DNA from: Polaribacter sp. BAL334
Lineage (GTDB): Bacteria > Bacteroidota > Bacteroidia > Flavobacteriales > Flavobacteriaceae
NCBI RefSeq assembly: GCF_015767435.1
Contig: NZ_JADWOV010000301.1
Span: 186,001-250,000 of the forward strand
DNA length: 64,000 bases
Direction of reading: 5' to 3'
Of the stretch, positions 42,958-52,377 are shown piece after piece. The first letter of the stretch is position 1; every line of letters starts with the position of its first letter. The notes beneath the pieces were generated by a model. It was not told where the DNA came from, made no database searches, and saw nothing but the letters and a program-made list of their open reading frames with translations. A program made the translations under genes and the position numbers.

Positions 42958-45708
42958 ATGAAAAAAATTTTAGTAATCGCCATTTTTATGGTGACGTGTA
43001 TTACAACTGCCCAAGTAAAATTGACGGGTGTTGTAAAAGATTCTATTGGAGTTCCTCTTGAAATGGCAAATGTAATTGCGATTGACAACAATACAAAAGC
43101 AATTGCTTCCTATGGTTTTTCTGATGCCAAAGGGTTTTTTAGACTTGATTTGAAAAACAACACTTCATATAATGTGAAAATTAGTTACATAGGATTTAAA
43201 GAAATTTCTACGACCATTAATACTACCACTGTTGATGTTGTAAAAAACTTCACCATGAAAGAAGACAACATGTTGGATGGAATCAATATTGTATCAAAAA
43301 TGCCTGTTACAATTAGTGGAGATACCATTTCATACAACGCAGATTCTTTTAAAAACGGTACAGAACGAAAACTAGAAGATGTGTTGAAAAAATTACCAGG
43401 AGTTGAAATCAATGCTGCTGGTCAAATTGAAGTAGAAGGAAAAGCTGTTGAAAAAATTACCATTGATGGAAAAGATTTTTTCAGTGGAGATACCAAATTG
43501 GCAACCAAAAATATTCCTTCAAATGCGATTGACAAAATTCAAGTATTGCGTAACTTTTCGGATGTGAGTCAATTGAGTGGCGTTCAAAACAATGAAGACA
43601 GAGTTGCCATCAATATCAAATTAAAAGAAGGAAAAAAGAATTTTTGGTTTGGTGATGTTACAGCAGGAATTGGAGATGCTCCAAACGAAACTTTGTATCT
43701 TTTTCAGCCAAAATTATTTTATTACACGCCAAAATATACCTTAAATGTTATTGGAGATGTCAATAATATTGGAGAAGTTGTTTTAGATAGAGGAGATTTG
43801 AGAAGTTTTGGCGCCAATTTTCAAAGTCAAAGTCCTTCAAACGGAACCAATATCAATATTGCAGATGCTGGAATTGGGTTTTTAACGGCGAATGCTAGAA
43901 ATGCGAATAAAATTGAAACCAAATTATCAGCTTTCAATTTCAGTTACTCACCCAATAAAAAACTGAATTTAGGTGGATTTTTGATTTTTTCAAGCAACAC
44001 CAATGGTCAAAGAAATATTAATACGATAGATTATGTTGATCCAAATACTCCTGATGATTTAGTTGATAATACCACCAATCAAACAAGTAATACTGGATTA
44101 TTTCGATTTACGTCTATCTATAAAAAAGATATTAATAATCAAATGAATTATAATATTGCAGGTCGTTTTTCAAATGAATTTAAAACCGATAATATAAATT
44201 CTCAAGTATTAAGTGACATTACTGAAACAGAAAATGCGACTCCTTTTACCATCAATCAAGATTTAAGTTATTTCTATACAGCAAGTGAAAAAAGTATTTT
44301 TGCTTTAGAAATCAAACATTTACTGCAAGATGAAGATCCATTTTATATTGCATCTCTAGAAAATAATCCAAACAATAATGACGATGCAAACAATGATGGT
44401 TTTGATGATGCTGCTGAAACGTTAGGATTGGATAGAAGCAATCTATTTTATAATTTGGAACAAGACAGACGTGTAAAAACCAATCAAATGGACGCAAAAT
44501 TAGATTATTATTATATTCTAAATTCGGTAAGTAATTTGAACTTTGTAGCAGGAACTATTTTGAGCAATCAAAATTACAATTCTCGTTTTTTCCAAATTTT
44601 AGATAATGGAGATGAGTTTACGCCAAATCCAACAATTCCTGGAGTTGTTGATCCACAAACAACCAATGACACTGAATATAAATTTGCTGATATTTATGCA
44701 GGAGTAAGATATCGTTTAAAAGCAGGAATTTTTACGATTACTCCTGGATTTACAGTACACTCTTACAATTCACAAAACACACAATATGGCACTGAATTTT
44801 TCCAAGATAAATTTTTCCAAGTATTGCCTGAGTTTAATGTGATAGCTCAATTTAAAAGAAGTGAAAGTTTGAATTTTACATACAGACAGCAAGTTAATTT
44901 TACAGATGTAAATCAAATTGCGAGAGGGATTGTTGCAAGCAGGTATAATTCATTCTTTTCAGGAAATGATGAATTAATAAATGCTAGTTTTCATAATATA
45001 AGGTTGAATTATAGAAGTTTTAATTTATTCAATAATAGCAATGTTTTTGCAGGTTTAAATTATACTAAAACCATAAACCAAGTAAATAGTAATACTATTT
45101 TTCAGCCAGGTTCTGTAGTTTCTAGTAGTACATCTATTAATTCTCCATTAGATAATGAATCTTTTACGGCTTTTGGAAATGTAAGTAAAACCATCAAAAA
45201 AATTACAGGAAGATTGGGAGGTAATTTTAATTATAATAAAAGCTACCAATTTATCAACTCTTTAGAAAACACGAATGAAAATATTTCAAGAGGAATTAAT
45301 ACTAGAATTGGAACAAATTTCACAAAAGCACCAAATGTTAATTTGAGTTATAATGTTTCATTCATAGATCAGAAAAACAGTGCAAGAAATGCTGATATTA
45401 AAACTGTCAGACATATACCATCTATTGATTTTGATGCATATATTTGGAATTCTTTAACTGTAAAAACGGATTTTTCTTACAACGAAACAAGACAAGAAGG
45501 AAATGTTATAAATTCATTCAAAATATGGAATGCGTCTTTTGCTTACAGAAAAGACAAAGATGCAAAATGGGAATACGAATTGGTTGGGAGTAACTTATTG
45601 GCAACTGGATCAAATTTAAATGTAAATCAGAATATTATTTCATTTAGCATTAACGAACGTTTCATCTTACCAAGGTTTGTAAGTTTAAGAGTTCGTTATC
45701 AATTATAA
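42958..45708 (+). CDS. TonB-receptor-like outer-membrane barrel of the GLPGLI operon
   Basis: 916 residues from ATG 42958, which opens a proper signal peptide (MKKILVIAIFMVTCITTAQ); an earlier in-frame ATG at 42892 lies inside the preceding gene. A carboxypeptidase-regulatory-like domain (about 22-100) and a short plug-like region with the KKLPGVEINAAGQIEVEGK signature precede a long barrel. The last residues (RFVSLRVRYQL) form a closing strand. No clear TonB box is seen, so energy coupling is unsure. GLPGLI proteins are commonly encoded next to such barrels. A terminator closes the operon. Confidence 0.85.
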   Translation: MKKILVIAIFMVTCITTAQVKLTGVVKDSIGVPLEMANVIAIDNNTKAIASYGFSDAKGFFRLDLKNNTSYNVKISYIGFKEISTTINTTTVDVVKNFTMKEDNMLDGINIVSKMPVTISGDTISYNADSFKNGTERKLEDVLKKLPGVEINAAGQIEVEGKAVEKITIDGKDFFSGDTKLATKNIPSNAIDKIQVLRNFSDVSQLSGVQNNEDRVAINIKLKEGKKNFWFGDVTAGIGDAPNETLYLFQPKLFYYTPKYTLNVIGDVNNIGEVVLDRGDLRSFGANFQSQSPSNGTNINIADAGIGFLTANARNANKIETKLSAFNFSYSPNKKLNLGGFLIFSSNTNGQRNINTIDYVDPNTPDDLVDNTTNQTSNTGLFRFTSIYKKDINNQMNYNIAGRFSNEFKTDNINSQVLSDITETENATPFTINQDLSYFYTASEKSIFALEIKHLLQDEDPFYIASLENNPNNNDDANNDGFDDAAETLGLDRSNLFYNLEQDRRVKTNQMDAKLDYYYILNSVSNLNFVAGTILSNQNYNSRFFQILDNGDEFTPNPTIPGVVDPQTTNDTEYKFADIYAGVRYRLKAGIFTITPGFTVHSYNSQNTQYGTEFFQDKFFQVLPEFNVIAQFKRSESLNFTYRQQVNFTDVNQIARGIVASRYNSFFSGNDELINASFHNIRLNYRSFNLFNNSNVFAGLNYTKTINQVNSNTIFQPGSVVSSSTSINSPLDNESFTAFGNVSKTIKKITGRLGGNFNYNKSYQFINSLENTNENISRGINTRIGTNFTKAPNVNLSYNVSFIDQKNSARNADIKTVRHIPSIDFDAYIWNSLTVKTDFSYNETRQEGNVINSFKIWNASFAYRKDKDAKWEYELVGSNLLATGSNLNVNQNIISFSINERFILPRFVSLRVRYQL

Positions 45709-45729
45709 TATCAAATCAAAATTACAAAC

Positions 45730-45758
45730 AAATGGCTCAAATTTTTTGAGCCATTTTT
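45730..45758 (+). terminator. Terminator of the GLPGLI operon
   Basis: AAATGGCTCAAA / TTTGAGCCATTT stem followed by U residues, 22 bp past the receptor stop. Confidence 0.85.
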
Positions 45759-45782
45759 GTTTAGTTTCCTTATTTTCGCAGC

Positions 45783-46544
45783 ATGAGTGTAGTTGCATCA
45801 AAATCTTCTTTATTCACAACTTACAAAACCCTTGGATTTTTGTATTTGTTTTTTATTGTTGGACTATTTTTAGATAGTTTTTACATGGTGAAAATTACTG
45901 AAAATGCACAGTTTTATGCCAATACTTTGATGATTATCGTGTTTGGTATCATTTTTTTTAGAGTTCATCATCGACTCAAAGAAAACATGATTGCAGCAGT
46001 TATCATTGCTTATTTTGGAGAATATTTATTTTCAATATTGATGGGAATGTACACTTATAGATTGGAAAATGTACCACATTACGTTCCTTTTGGTCATGCA
46101 CTTGTATATGTAGCTGTTTTGTGTTTTTCAAAAGCAACCTCTATAAAAATCCACCATCAATTTTTAGAGCGATTTTTTACTATTTTTATTTTTATATATG
46201 CCACTGTTTTTCTGATTTTTAAAAATGATGTTTTTGGATTTGTGATGACAATTGCTACATTATTCATTTTAAGAAAAAAACCCAGAGAACGACTTTTCTA
46301 TTTGACAATGTATCTTACTGTAGTGGTTTTAGAATTGATAGGAACGTATTACAAATGTTGGTATTGGCCAACTACAGCTTGGGGAATTTTTGATTTTTTA
46401 CCCAGTCATAATCCTCCAAGTGGCATTAGTTTCTTTTATTTTTTATTAGATTTGGGCACACTTTGGTTTTATAAACAACGTCACAAATTGGCTTGGAAAC
46501 GCATGAAAAATATTCGTAAAATCAAACTACAAACTTCAACTTAA
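45783..46544 (+). CDS. Polytopic membrane protein of unknown function
   Basis: 253 residues with about seven to eight hydrophobic helices and a basic C-terminal tail (FYKQRHKLAWKRMKNIRK). A conserved-looking loop YYKCWYWPTTAWGIFDFLPSHNPPSG lies before the last helix; its aromatic/Pro content suggests an active or binding site facing the membrane surface. I do not recognise the family. It lies 9 bp before an ABC ATPase, so the two may be cotranscribed. A TATTTTCG element at 45771-45778 is a near-consensus -7 but lies very close to the ATG. Confidence 0.7.
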   Translation: MSVVASKSSLFTTYKTLGFLYLFFIVGLFLDSFYMVKITENAQFYANTLMIIVFGIIFFRVHHRLKENMIAAVIIAYFGEYLFSILMGMYTYRLENVPHYVPFGHALVYVAVLCFSKATSIKIHHQFLERFFTIFIFIYATVFLIFKNDVFGFVMTIATLFILRKKPRERLFYLTMYLTVVVLELIGTYYKCWYWPTTAWGIFDFLPSHNPPSGISFFYFLLDLGTLWFYKQRHKLAWKRMKNIRKIKLQTST

Positions 46545-46553
46545 AAGAAAAAA

Positions 46554-47267
46554 ATGTCAATCAAAGTTACATCCCTTTCAAAAAATTATGGCACTCAAAA
46601 TGTGTTGAATGACATTTCATTTGAGGCGAAAAATGCTCAAATTATTGGTTTTTTAGGTCCTAATGGTGCAGGAAAATCCACCATGATGAAAATTTTGACA
46701 GGATATTTAAAACCTGATGAAGGAGAAGTTTTTATTGATGAGATTGATGTGTTGAAAAACCCTTTAGAAGCTCAAAAAATAATTGGGTATTTACCCGAAC
46801 ACAATGCTTTGTACACGGATATGTATGTGCGTGAATATCTAAATTTTTGCAGTTCGATTCATAAAATGGAAAATTTGGAGAACATTACTGTAAAAGAACA
46901 AATTGAAAATTGTATCGGAAAAGTAGGTTTGACAACAGAAGCTCATAAAAAAATTCATCAACTTTCTAAAGGATATCAACAAAGAGTGGGCATTGCAGCT
47001 GCCATTTTACACAATCCATCAATACTGATTTTAGATGAACCAACTACAGGGTTAGACCCCAATCAATTAGTAGATATTAGAACTTTGATTAAAGAATTGG
47101 GAAAAGAAAAAACAGTATTATTTTCTACACATATTATGCAAGAAGTAGAGGCAGTTTGTGATCGTGTGTTGATTATCAATAAAGGAACATTGCTGTTAAA
47201 TGAATCTATAAAAAACCTAAAAGGAAAAAGTTTAGAGTCCGTTTTTAGAGAAATAACGAACTCTTAA
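46554..47267 (+). CDS. GldA-like ABC transporter ATPase, short form
   Basis: 237 residues. Walker A FLGPNGAGKSTMMKIL, Q-loop YLPEHNALYTDMYVREY, signature LSKGYQQRVGIAAAI, Walker B ILILDEPTTGLDP and the switch His in STHIMQEVEAV. The wording is close to gliding-motility GldA. GldA is, from memory, about 300 residues with a C-terminal region ending LExVFRELT. Here the body jumps from INKGTLLLNESIKN to LESVFREITNS, so about 60 residues of the usual C-terminal domain are missing. It could be a paralogue serving a different exporter. Confidence 0.82.
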   Translation: MSIKVTSLSKNYGTQNVLNDISFEAKNAQIIGFLGPNGAGKSTMMKILTGYLKPDEGEVFIDEIDVLKNPLEAQKIIGYLPEHNALYTDMYVREYLNFCSSIHKMENLENITVKEQIENCIGKVGLTTEAHKKIHQLSKGYQQRVGIAAAILHNPSILILDEPTTGLDPNQLVDIRTLIKELGKEKTVLFSTHIMQEVEAVCDRVLIINKGTLLLNESIKNLKGKSLESVFREITNS

Positions 47268-47279
47268 TTTTTATCAAAA

Positions 47280-50200
47280 TCAATTCAATTTATAATTGAT
47301 TTGCTGTTTTTGCAAGATATCCAACAACGAACTTGAAACGCCTATTTTTGTATTTCTACTGGGTAGATTTACCTCAATATTTTCCATTTCATCCCAAATA
47401 GTAAACTTTAAAGATTTTTTTCCAGGATTATTTTTTAGGATGGTTTCTAAGTTTAAAATTGTATCTTCTTTCAAATTTTCTATTGGAATATTGATCGTGA
47501 GTTTTTCGCAATATGTATCTAAAACTTCGGTTAGCAATTTAAAATCATTGAAAGAAATACTCACTTCATCATTGTAATAATTCTTTTTAAAAGTTGCTTT
47601 GACGTACACAAAATTATTTAAAGATAAAAAATGTTTGAATTTTAGATAATCTTCTTTAAAAATTCGGAATTCGTAATTGTCATTATAATCCTCTAAAACA
47701 AAGGAAGCCCAAGGATTTCCAGTTTTAGAAACTCGATGTTGAACATCAGTAATGATGCCTGCAAACGAAATATTTTTGCCTGCAAATTCTTTCAAATCTT
47801 CTTTAAAAATCGACAAATTGGTATTGCAAAAAGCCATTTCATTTCTAAAATCGTCTAAAGGATGTGCAGAAATATACATACCAATCACTTCTTTTTCCTG
47901 ACTCAACAACTCCATTGTTCCCCAAGTTTCGCAATTCGGAATTTCAGGTTCAGGAAATTGAATTGTTGAAGCTTCTCCGAAAAGTGAAACTTGAGTTGCA
48001 TTTTTATTTTCTTGAAATTTACTTCCATATTTCATGGCACGTTCTAAAAAGGTGACTCCTTTTTCATCCAAAGCAAAATATTGTGCTCTGTGCGTATTTG
48101 TAAATGAATCAAAAGCGCCTGCTTTTACCAAACTATCAAAGGCTTTTTTGTTGGCAACACGCAAATCTGCACGTTTCGCCAAATCAAAAATCGAAGCATA
48201 CGAACCATTTTCTTTGCGTTCATCAATAATTGATTTTACGGCATGTGCTCCAACACCTTTAATGGCTGCCATTCCAAAACGAACAGCTCCTTGCTTGTTT
48301 ACAGAAAATTTCAAATACGATTCATTGATATCAGGTCCTAAAACTTGCAATCCCATTCGTTTGCATTCTTCCATAAAAAAAGAAACTTGCTTGATGTCAT
48401 TCATATTATTTGACAAGACAGAAGCCATGTATTCAGCAGGATAATGCGCTTTTAAATAAGCTGTTTGATAAGCAATAAAAGCGTAACAGGTAGAATGACT
48501 TTTGTTGAACGCATAACTTGCAAAAGCCTCCCAATCTTTCCAGATTTTCTCTAATTTTTGCGCATCATGACCATTTGCAGCAGCTTGTTCAATGAATTTT
48601 GGTTTCATTTTATCCAAAACAGCCGCTTGTTTTTTACCCATCGCTTTTCGCAAAACGTCAGCTTCCCCTTTTGAGAAATTTGCCAATTTTTGTGATAGTA
48701 ACATCACCTGCTCTTGATACACTGTAATTCCATACGTTTCAGCCAAAAATTCTTCCATGTCAGGCAAATCATATTCAATTTCTTCAGTGCCATGTTTTCG
48801 GTTGATGAAAGATGGAATATATTCCATAGGTCCTGGTCTGTATAAGGCATTCATGGCAATTAAATCTCCAAAAACAGTCGGTTTTAAAGAGCGCATGTGC
48901 TTTTGCATTCCTGGAGATTCGTATTGAAAAATACCCACAGTTTCGCCTTTTTGAAATAATTCGTAGGTTTTTTCATCATCCAAAGGAAAAGAATCAGGAT
49001 CTAATTCTTTGCCATGTCTTGCTTTGACAATTTTGACAGTATCTTTGATTAATGTTAGGGTTTTTAATCCTAAAAAATCCATTTTCAACAATCCTGCAGA
49101 TTCTACAACAGCATTGTCAAATTGTGTTACATACATGTCAGAATCTTTTGCCAAAGCTACAGGAACATAATTCGTAATGTCTCCAGGAGTAATGATCACT
49201 CCACAAGCATGCGTTCCTGTATTTCTTACAGAACCCTCTAAAATAGTGGCTTTGTTTACTGTTTCTGAAGCTAGATTTGAACCTTCAGAAAGCTGTCTTA
49301 ATTCCTCAATCAAGAGTTTGTCTTCTGCACGAAGTCCATCAATTTTTGATTTATTTCGTTCGTCATTACTAAAAATATTCTGAAGTTTGATGACATTTGG
49401 AATCAATTTTGCAATTCTATCTGCCTCAAATAATGGCAAATCCAATACTCTTGCAGTATCTCTGATAGATGATTTTGCTGCCATAGTTCCATAGGTAATT
49501 ATCTGTGCAACTTGATTGGAACCGTATTTTTGAATCACATAATCCATGACTTTACTTCGTCCTTCATCATCAAAATCGATATCAATATCGGGCATGGAAA
49601 CACGTTCTGGATTCAAGAAACGCTCAAAAAGTAAATCGTATTTGATGGGATCAATATTGGTAATCCACAAACAATAAGCAACCACAGATCCTGCTGCTGA
49701 ACCACGTCCTGGACCCACTGCAACTCCCATATTTCGTGCTTCTCTGATAAAATCTTCTACAATTAAAAAGTAACCAGGATATCCTGTTTTTTCAATAACT
49801 TCTAGTTCAAAATCAAGGCGTTCTTTTAAGGAATCAGTCAATTCTCCATATCTTTTTTTCGCACCTTGATACGTTAGATGTCTCAAATAACTATTTTCTC
49901 CTCTCTTGCCTCCATCAATCAAATCTTCTTGAGAGTGAAATTCTTTGGGGATATCAAAAGCAGGTAATAAAACCTCTCTTGCCAATGAAAAAATTTCAAT
50001 TTTATCAACAATTTCTTGCACGTTACTAATTGCCTCAGGAATATCAGCAAAAAGTTTTTTCATTTCTTCAGTAGATTTGAAATAATATTCTTCGTTTGGC
50101 AATCCATATCTATAACCACGACCTTTTCCTATAGGTGTTGCTTGTTTTTCGCCATCTTTTACACACAATAAAATATCGTGTGCATTGGCATCTTTTTTAT

Positions 50201-51605
50201 CTAAATAATACGTATTGTTTGTAGCAACAATTTTGATGTCGTGCTTTTTTGAAAATTTCAGCAAGGTTTCATTTACAATATTTTCATCTTGCTGATTGTG
50301 GCGCATCAACTCTAAATAAAAATCATCTTTAAATTCTTGTTTCCACCAAAGTAGGGCTTCTTCTGCTTGTAATTCACCTAGATTTAAAATTTTATTTGGA
50401 ATTTCGCCATATAAATTTCCAGACAATACAATAATATCCTCCTTATATTTTTTGATGATTTCTTTGTCTATTCTTGGCACATAATAAAATCCATCAATAA
50501 ATGCGATGGATGACATTTTTGCCAAATTATGATAGCCATTTTTGTTTTTTGCTAATAATACAACCTGAAAACCATTGTCTTTGATGGATTTGTTTTTATG
50601 ATCATCACAGATATTAAATTCACAACCAACAATGGGTTTGATTTGATGTTCAGAAATTTTATTATGATTCAAAACAGTGCTTACAAAATGAAAAGCAGCC
50701 ATCATATTTCCAGTATCGGTCATGGCAACTGCAGGCATTTTATCTGCAACAGCAGCTTTTACAAGTGCATCAATTTGAATAGTTGATTGCAACACCGAAA
50801 ATTGTGTATGATTGTGTAAATGTGAAAAGGAACTATTTTTTAATTCTGATAAACCTTCTGAAGTTGTTTTGGATGAAATATCCTCTTTTACTTTTTCAAG
50901 ACGTTTTCGAATCTTAGTACTTTCTTTTTTTAAATTAACATGTTCAATTCCAATTACTTGAATTGTTAAGGGATTTTTTTCTCTAAAAATTGTAAAATAG
51001 GAATCATCAACATGTAATTCATTTTTGCTGAATTCACCCAAACGAATTAACTCGAAAAAACAACGAGTTGTCGCTTCAACATCCGCAGTTGCATTGTGCG
51101 CTTCTTCAAAATCAACATTGAAAAGATGTTTGTGCAATTCAGTTAAGGTGGGTAATTTAAATTTTCCTCCACGACCACCAGGAAGTTTGCAAAGCGAAGC
51201 TGTTTTTTCGGTACAAGTATCTAAAATGGGTAGTTTTGTTAAATTGTTTTGAATTCCCAATCTATGAAACTCACAGCCCATAATATTGATATCAAAACCT
51301 ACATTTTGCCCGACAATAAAAGTGGTTTTTTGTAAAGCTTCGTTGAATAATTCTAGTCCTTTTTGCAGTGAAATTCCTTGTTCCTCAGCCAATTCTGTTG
51401 AAATACCATGAACTCTTTCTGCATCAAAAGGAATATTAAATCCTTCAGGTTTCAGTAAAAAATCATTTCTGGAAATTAAATTTCCAAATTCATCATGCAG
51501 TTGCCATGCAATTTGAACACATCTAGGCCAGTTGTCAGTATCAGTAATTGGTGCATTCCAACTTTTAGGTAATCCAGTAGTTTCTGTGTCAAAAATTAAA
51601 TACAT
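47280..51605 (-). CDS. dnaE: DNA polymerase III alpha subunit with N-terminal proofreading exonuclease
   Basis: 1441 residues. An N-terminal DEDDh exonuclease (1-190; Asp6, Glu8, Asp105, His170, Asp175) is joined by a linker to a PHP domain (about 260-480), then the polymerase core with PDIDID at 672-677 and GPGRGSAAGSVVAY, and the helix-hairpin and OB-fold parts at the C-terminus. The PHP motif reads HLHNHTQFS and TDTGNM; the second metal-binding His of TDHGNM is replaced by Thr298. It is the replicative polymerase carrying its own proofreader. It converges on the ABC ATPase gene with 12 bp between stops. Confidence 0.93.
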   Translation of the reverse strand: MYLIFDTETTGLPKSWNAPITDTDNWPRCVQIAWQLHDEFGNLISRNDFLLKPEGFNIPFDAERVHGISTELAEEQGISLQKGLELFNEALQKTTFIVGQNVGFDINIMGCEFHRLGIQNNLTKLPILDTCTEKTASLCKLPGGRGGKFKLPTLTELHKHLFNVDFEEAHNATADVEATTRCFFELIRLGEFSKNELHVDDSYFTIFREKNPLTIQVIGIEHVNLKKESTKIRKRLEKVKEDISSKTTSEGLSELKNSSFSHLHNHTQFSVLQSTIQIDALVKAAVADKMPAVAMTDTGNMMAAFHFVSTVLNHNKISEHQIKPIVGCEFNICDDHKNKSIKDNGFQVVLLAKNKNGYHNLAKMSSIAFIDGFYYVPRIDKEIIKKYKEDIIVLSGNLYGEIPNKILNLGELQAEEALLWWKQEFKDDFYLELMRHNQQDENIVNETLLKFSKKHDIKIVATNNTYYLDKKDANAHDILLCVKDGEKQATPIGKGRGYRYGLPNEEYYFKSTEEMKKLFADIPEAISNVQEIVDKIEIFSLAREVLLPAFDIPKEFHSQEDLIDGGKRGENSYLRHLTYQGAKKRYGELTDSLKERLDFELEVIEKTGYPGYFLIVEDFIREARNMGVAVGPGRGSAAGSVVAYCLWITNIDPIKYDLLFERFLNPERVSMPDIDIDFDDEGRSKVMDYVIQKYGSNQVAQIITYGTMAAKSSIRDTARVLDLPLFEADRIAKLIPNVIKLQNIFSNDERNKSKIDGLRAEDKLLIEELRQLSEGSNLASETVNKATILEGSVRNTGTHACGVIITPGDITNYVPVALAKDSDMYVTQFDNAVVESAGLLKMDFLGLKTLTLIKDTVKIVKARHGKELDPDSFPLDDEKTYELFQKGETVGIFQYESPGMQKHMRSLKPTVFGDLIAMNALYRPGPMEYIPSFINRKHGTEEIEYDLPDMEEFLAETYGITVYQEQVMLLSQKLANFSKGEADVLRKAMGKKQAAVLDKMKPKFIEQAAANGHDAQKLEKIWKDWEAFASYAFNKSHSTCYAFIAYQTAYLKAHYPAEYMASVLSNNMNDIKQVSFFMEECKRMGLQVLGPDINESYLKFSVNKQGAVRFGMAAIKGVGAHAVKSIIDERKENGSYASIFDLAKRADLRVANKKAFDSLVKAGAFDSFTNTHRAQYFALDEKGVTFLERAMKYGSKFQENKNATQVSLFGEASTIQFPEPEIPNCETWGTMELLSQEKEVIGMYISAHPLDDFRNEMAFCNTNLSIFKEDLKEFAGKNISFAGIITDVQHRVSKTGNPWASFVLEDYNDNYEFRIFKEDYLKFKHFLSLNNFVYVKATFKKNYYNDEVSISFNDFKLLTEVLDTYCEKLTINIPIENLKEDTILNLETILKNNPGKKSLKFTIWDEMENIEVNLPSRNTKIGVSSSLLDILQKQQINYKLN

Positions 51606-51737
51606 ATTTGGCTTTTGCTTTGAAAATTAAGAACTTTAAAAATACAAAATCATACTAGAAAATCAGGTTGCTTTTTGGGGTGATTTATTAACATTTTTTC
51701 AGATTTTTAATTCCCTTTTTAATTGGTTGATTTTAAG

Positions 51738-51767
51738 TTGATAGAATCAAAAATAGTTGTATATTTG
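51738..51767 (+). promoter_or_regulatory. Promoter of rpsP
   Basis: TTG (51738-51740), 19-bp spacer, TATATTTG (51760-51767). Both elements match consensus at ideal spacing, as expected for a ribosomal protein operon. Confidence 0.75.
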
Positions 51768-51773
51768 CGCCCA

Positions 51774-51836
51774 CTTATCACGAGTTGGTAAAATTAGTAT
51801 GAACCGAGGTCGAGAACCTTACAAAATCAATACATT
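51774..51836 (+). ncRNA. Possible rpsP 5' leader with regulatory structure
   Basis: The ~63-nt leader between promoter and rpsP contains AGGT-CGAGA-ACCT (51807-51819) and an alternative GGT/ACC pairing that would exclude it. I recall a described leader motif upstream of S16 genes in Flavobacteria, but cannot confirm a match. A 15-codon frame (51799-51846) overlaps the rpsP start. Confidence 0.35.
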
Positions 51837-52361
51837 ATGTCTGTAAAAATTAGATTACAAAGACACGGAAAAAAGAACAAACCTTTCTTTTGGATTGTTG
51901 CTGCTGACGCACGTTCAACAAGAGATGGTCGTTACTTAGAAAAATTAGGGACTTATAATCCAAACACAAATCCTGCAACTATTGATTTAGATGTTGATGG
52001 AGCTGTAAAATGGTTGCAAAATGGTGCACAACCTACTGATACTGCAAAAGCAATTTTGTCGTATAAAGGAGCATTATTGAAAAATCATTTGGCTGGTGGA
52101 GTTCGTAAAGGCGCTTTAACTCAAGAGCAAGCAGCTGAAAAATTCAATGCTTGGTTAGAAGAAAAAGGAGCAAAAGTTACTTCAAAATCAGAAGGATTGA
52201 CAAAAGCTCAAGCTGATGCAAAAGCAAAAGCATTGGCTGCTGAAAAAGCTGTAAATGAAGCAAGAATTGCTGCAGCTGCTAAAGTAGAAGAAGTTGCTGA
52301 GGAAGTTGCTGAAGTAGAAGCAGCTGTTGAAGAAACTACTGAAGAAACTACAGCAGAATAA
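51837..52361 (+). CDS. rpsP: Ribosomal protein S16 with Ala/Glu-rich tail
   Basis: 174 residues. The first ~80 are the S16 core (SVKIRLQRHGKKNKPFFWIVAADARSTRDG at the start, LGTYNPNTNP). The rest is a helical tail rich in Ala, Lys and Glu (KAKALAAEKAVNEA ... EEVAEEVAEVEAAVEE) common in Bacteroidetes S16 but absent from E. coli. It belongs to the 30S subunit. The rimM gene follows after 16 bp, the classical S16-RimM order. Confidence 0.95.
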   Translation: MSVKIRLQRHGKKNKPFFWIVAADARSTRDGRYLEKLGTYNPNTNPATIDLDVDGAVKWLQNGAQPTDTAKAILSYKGALLKNHLAGGVRKGALTQEQAAEKFNAWLEEKGAKVTSKSEGLTKAQADAKAKALAAEKAVNEARIAAAAKVEEVAEEVAEVEAAVEETTEETTAE

Positions 52362-52377
52362 AACTTTTTATACGATA

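Noticed and set aside
52327..52377. Upstream ATG for rimM inside rpsP
   Set aside because: The extension is low-complexity sequence from the rpsP tail in another frame; the conserved RimM start follows ATG 52378.
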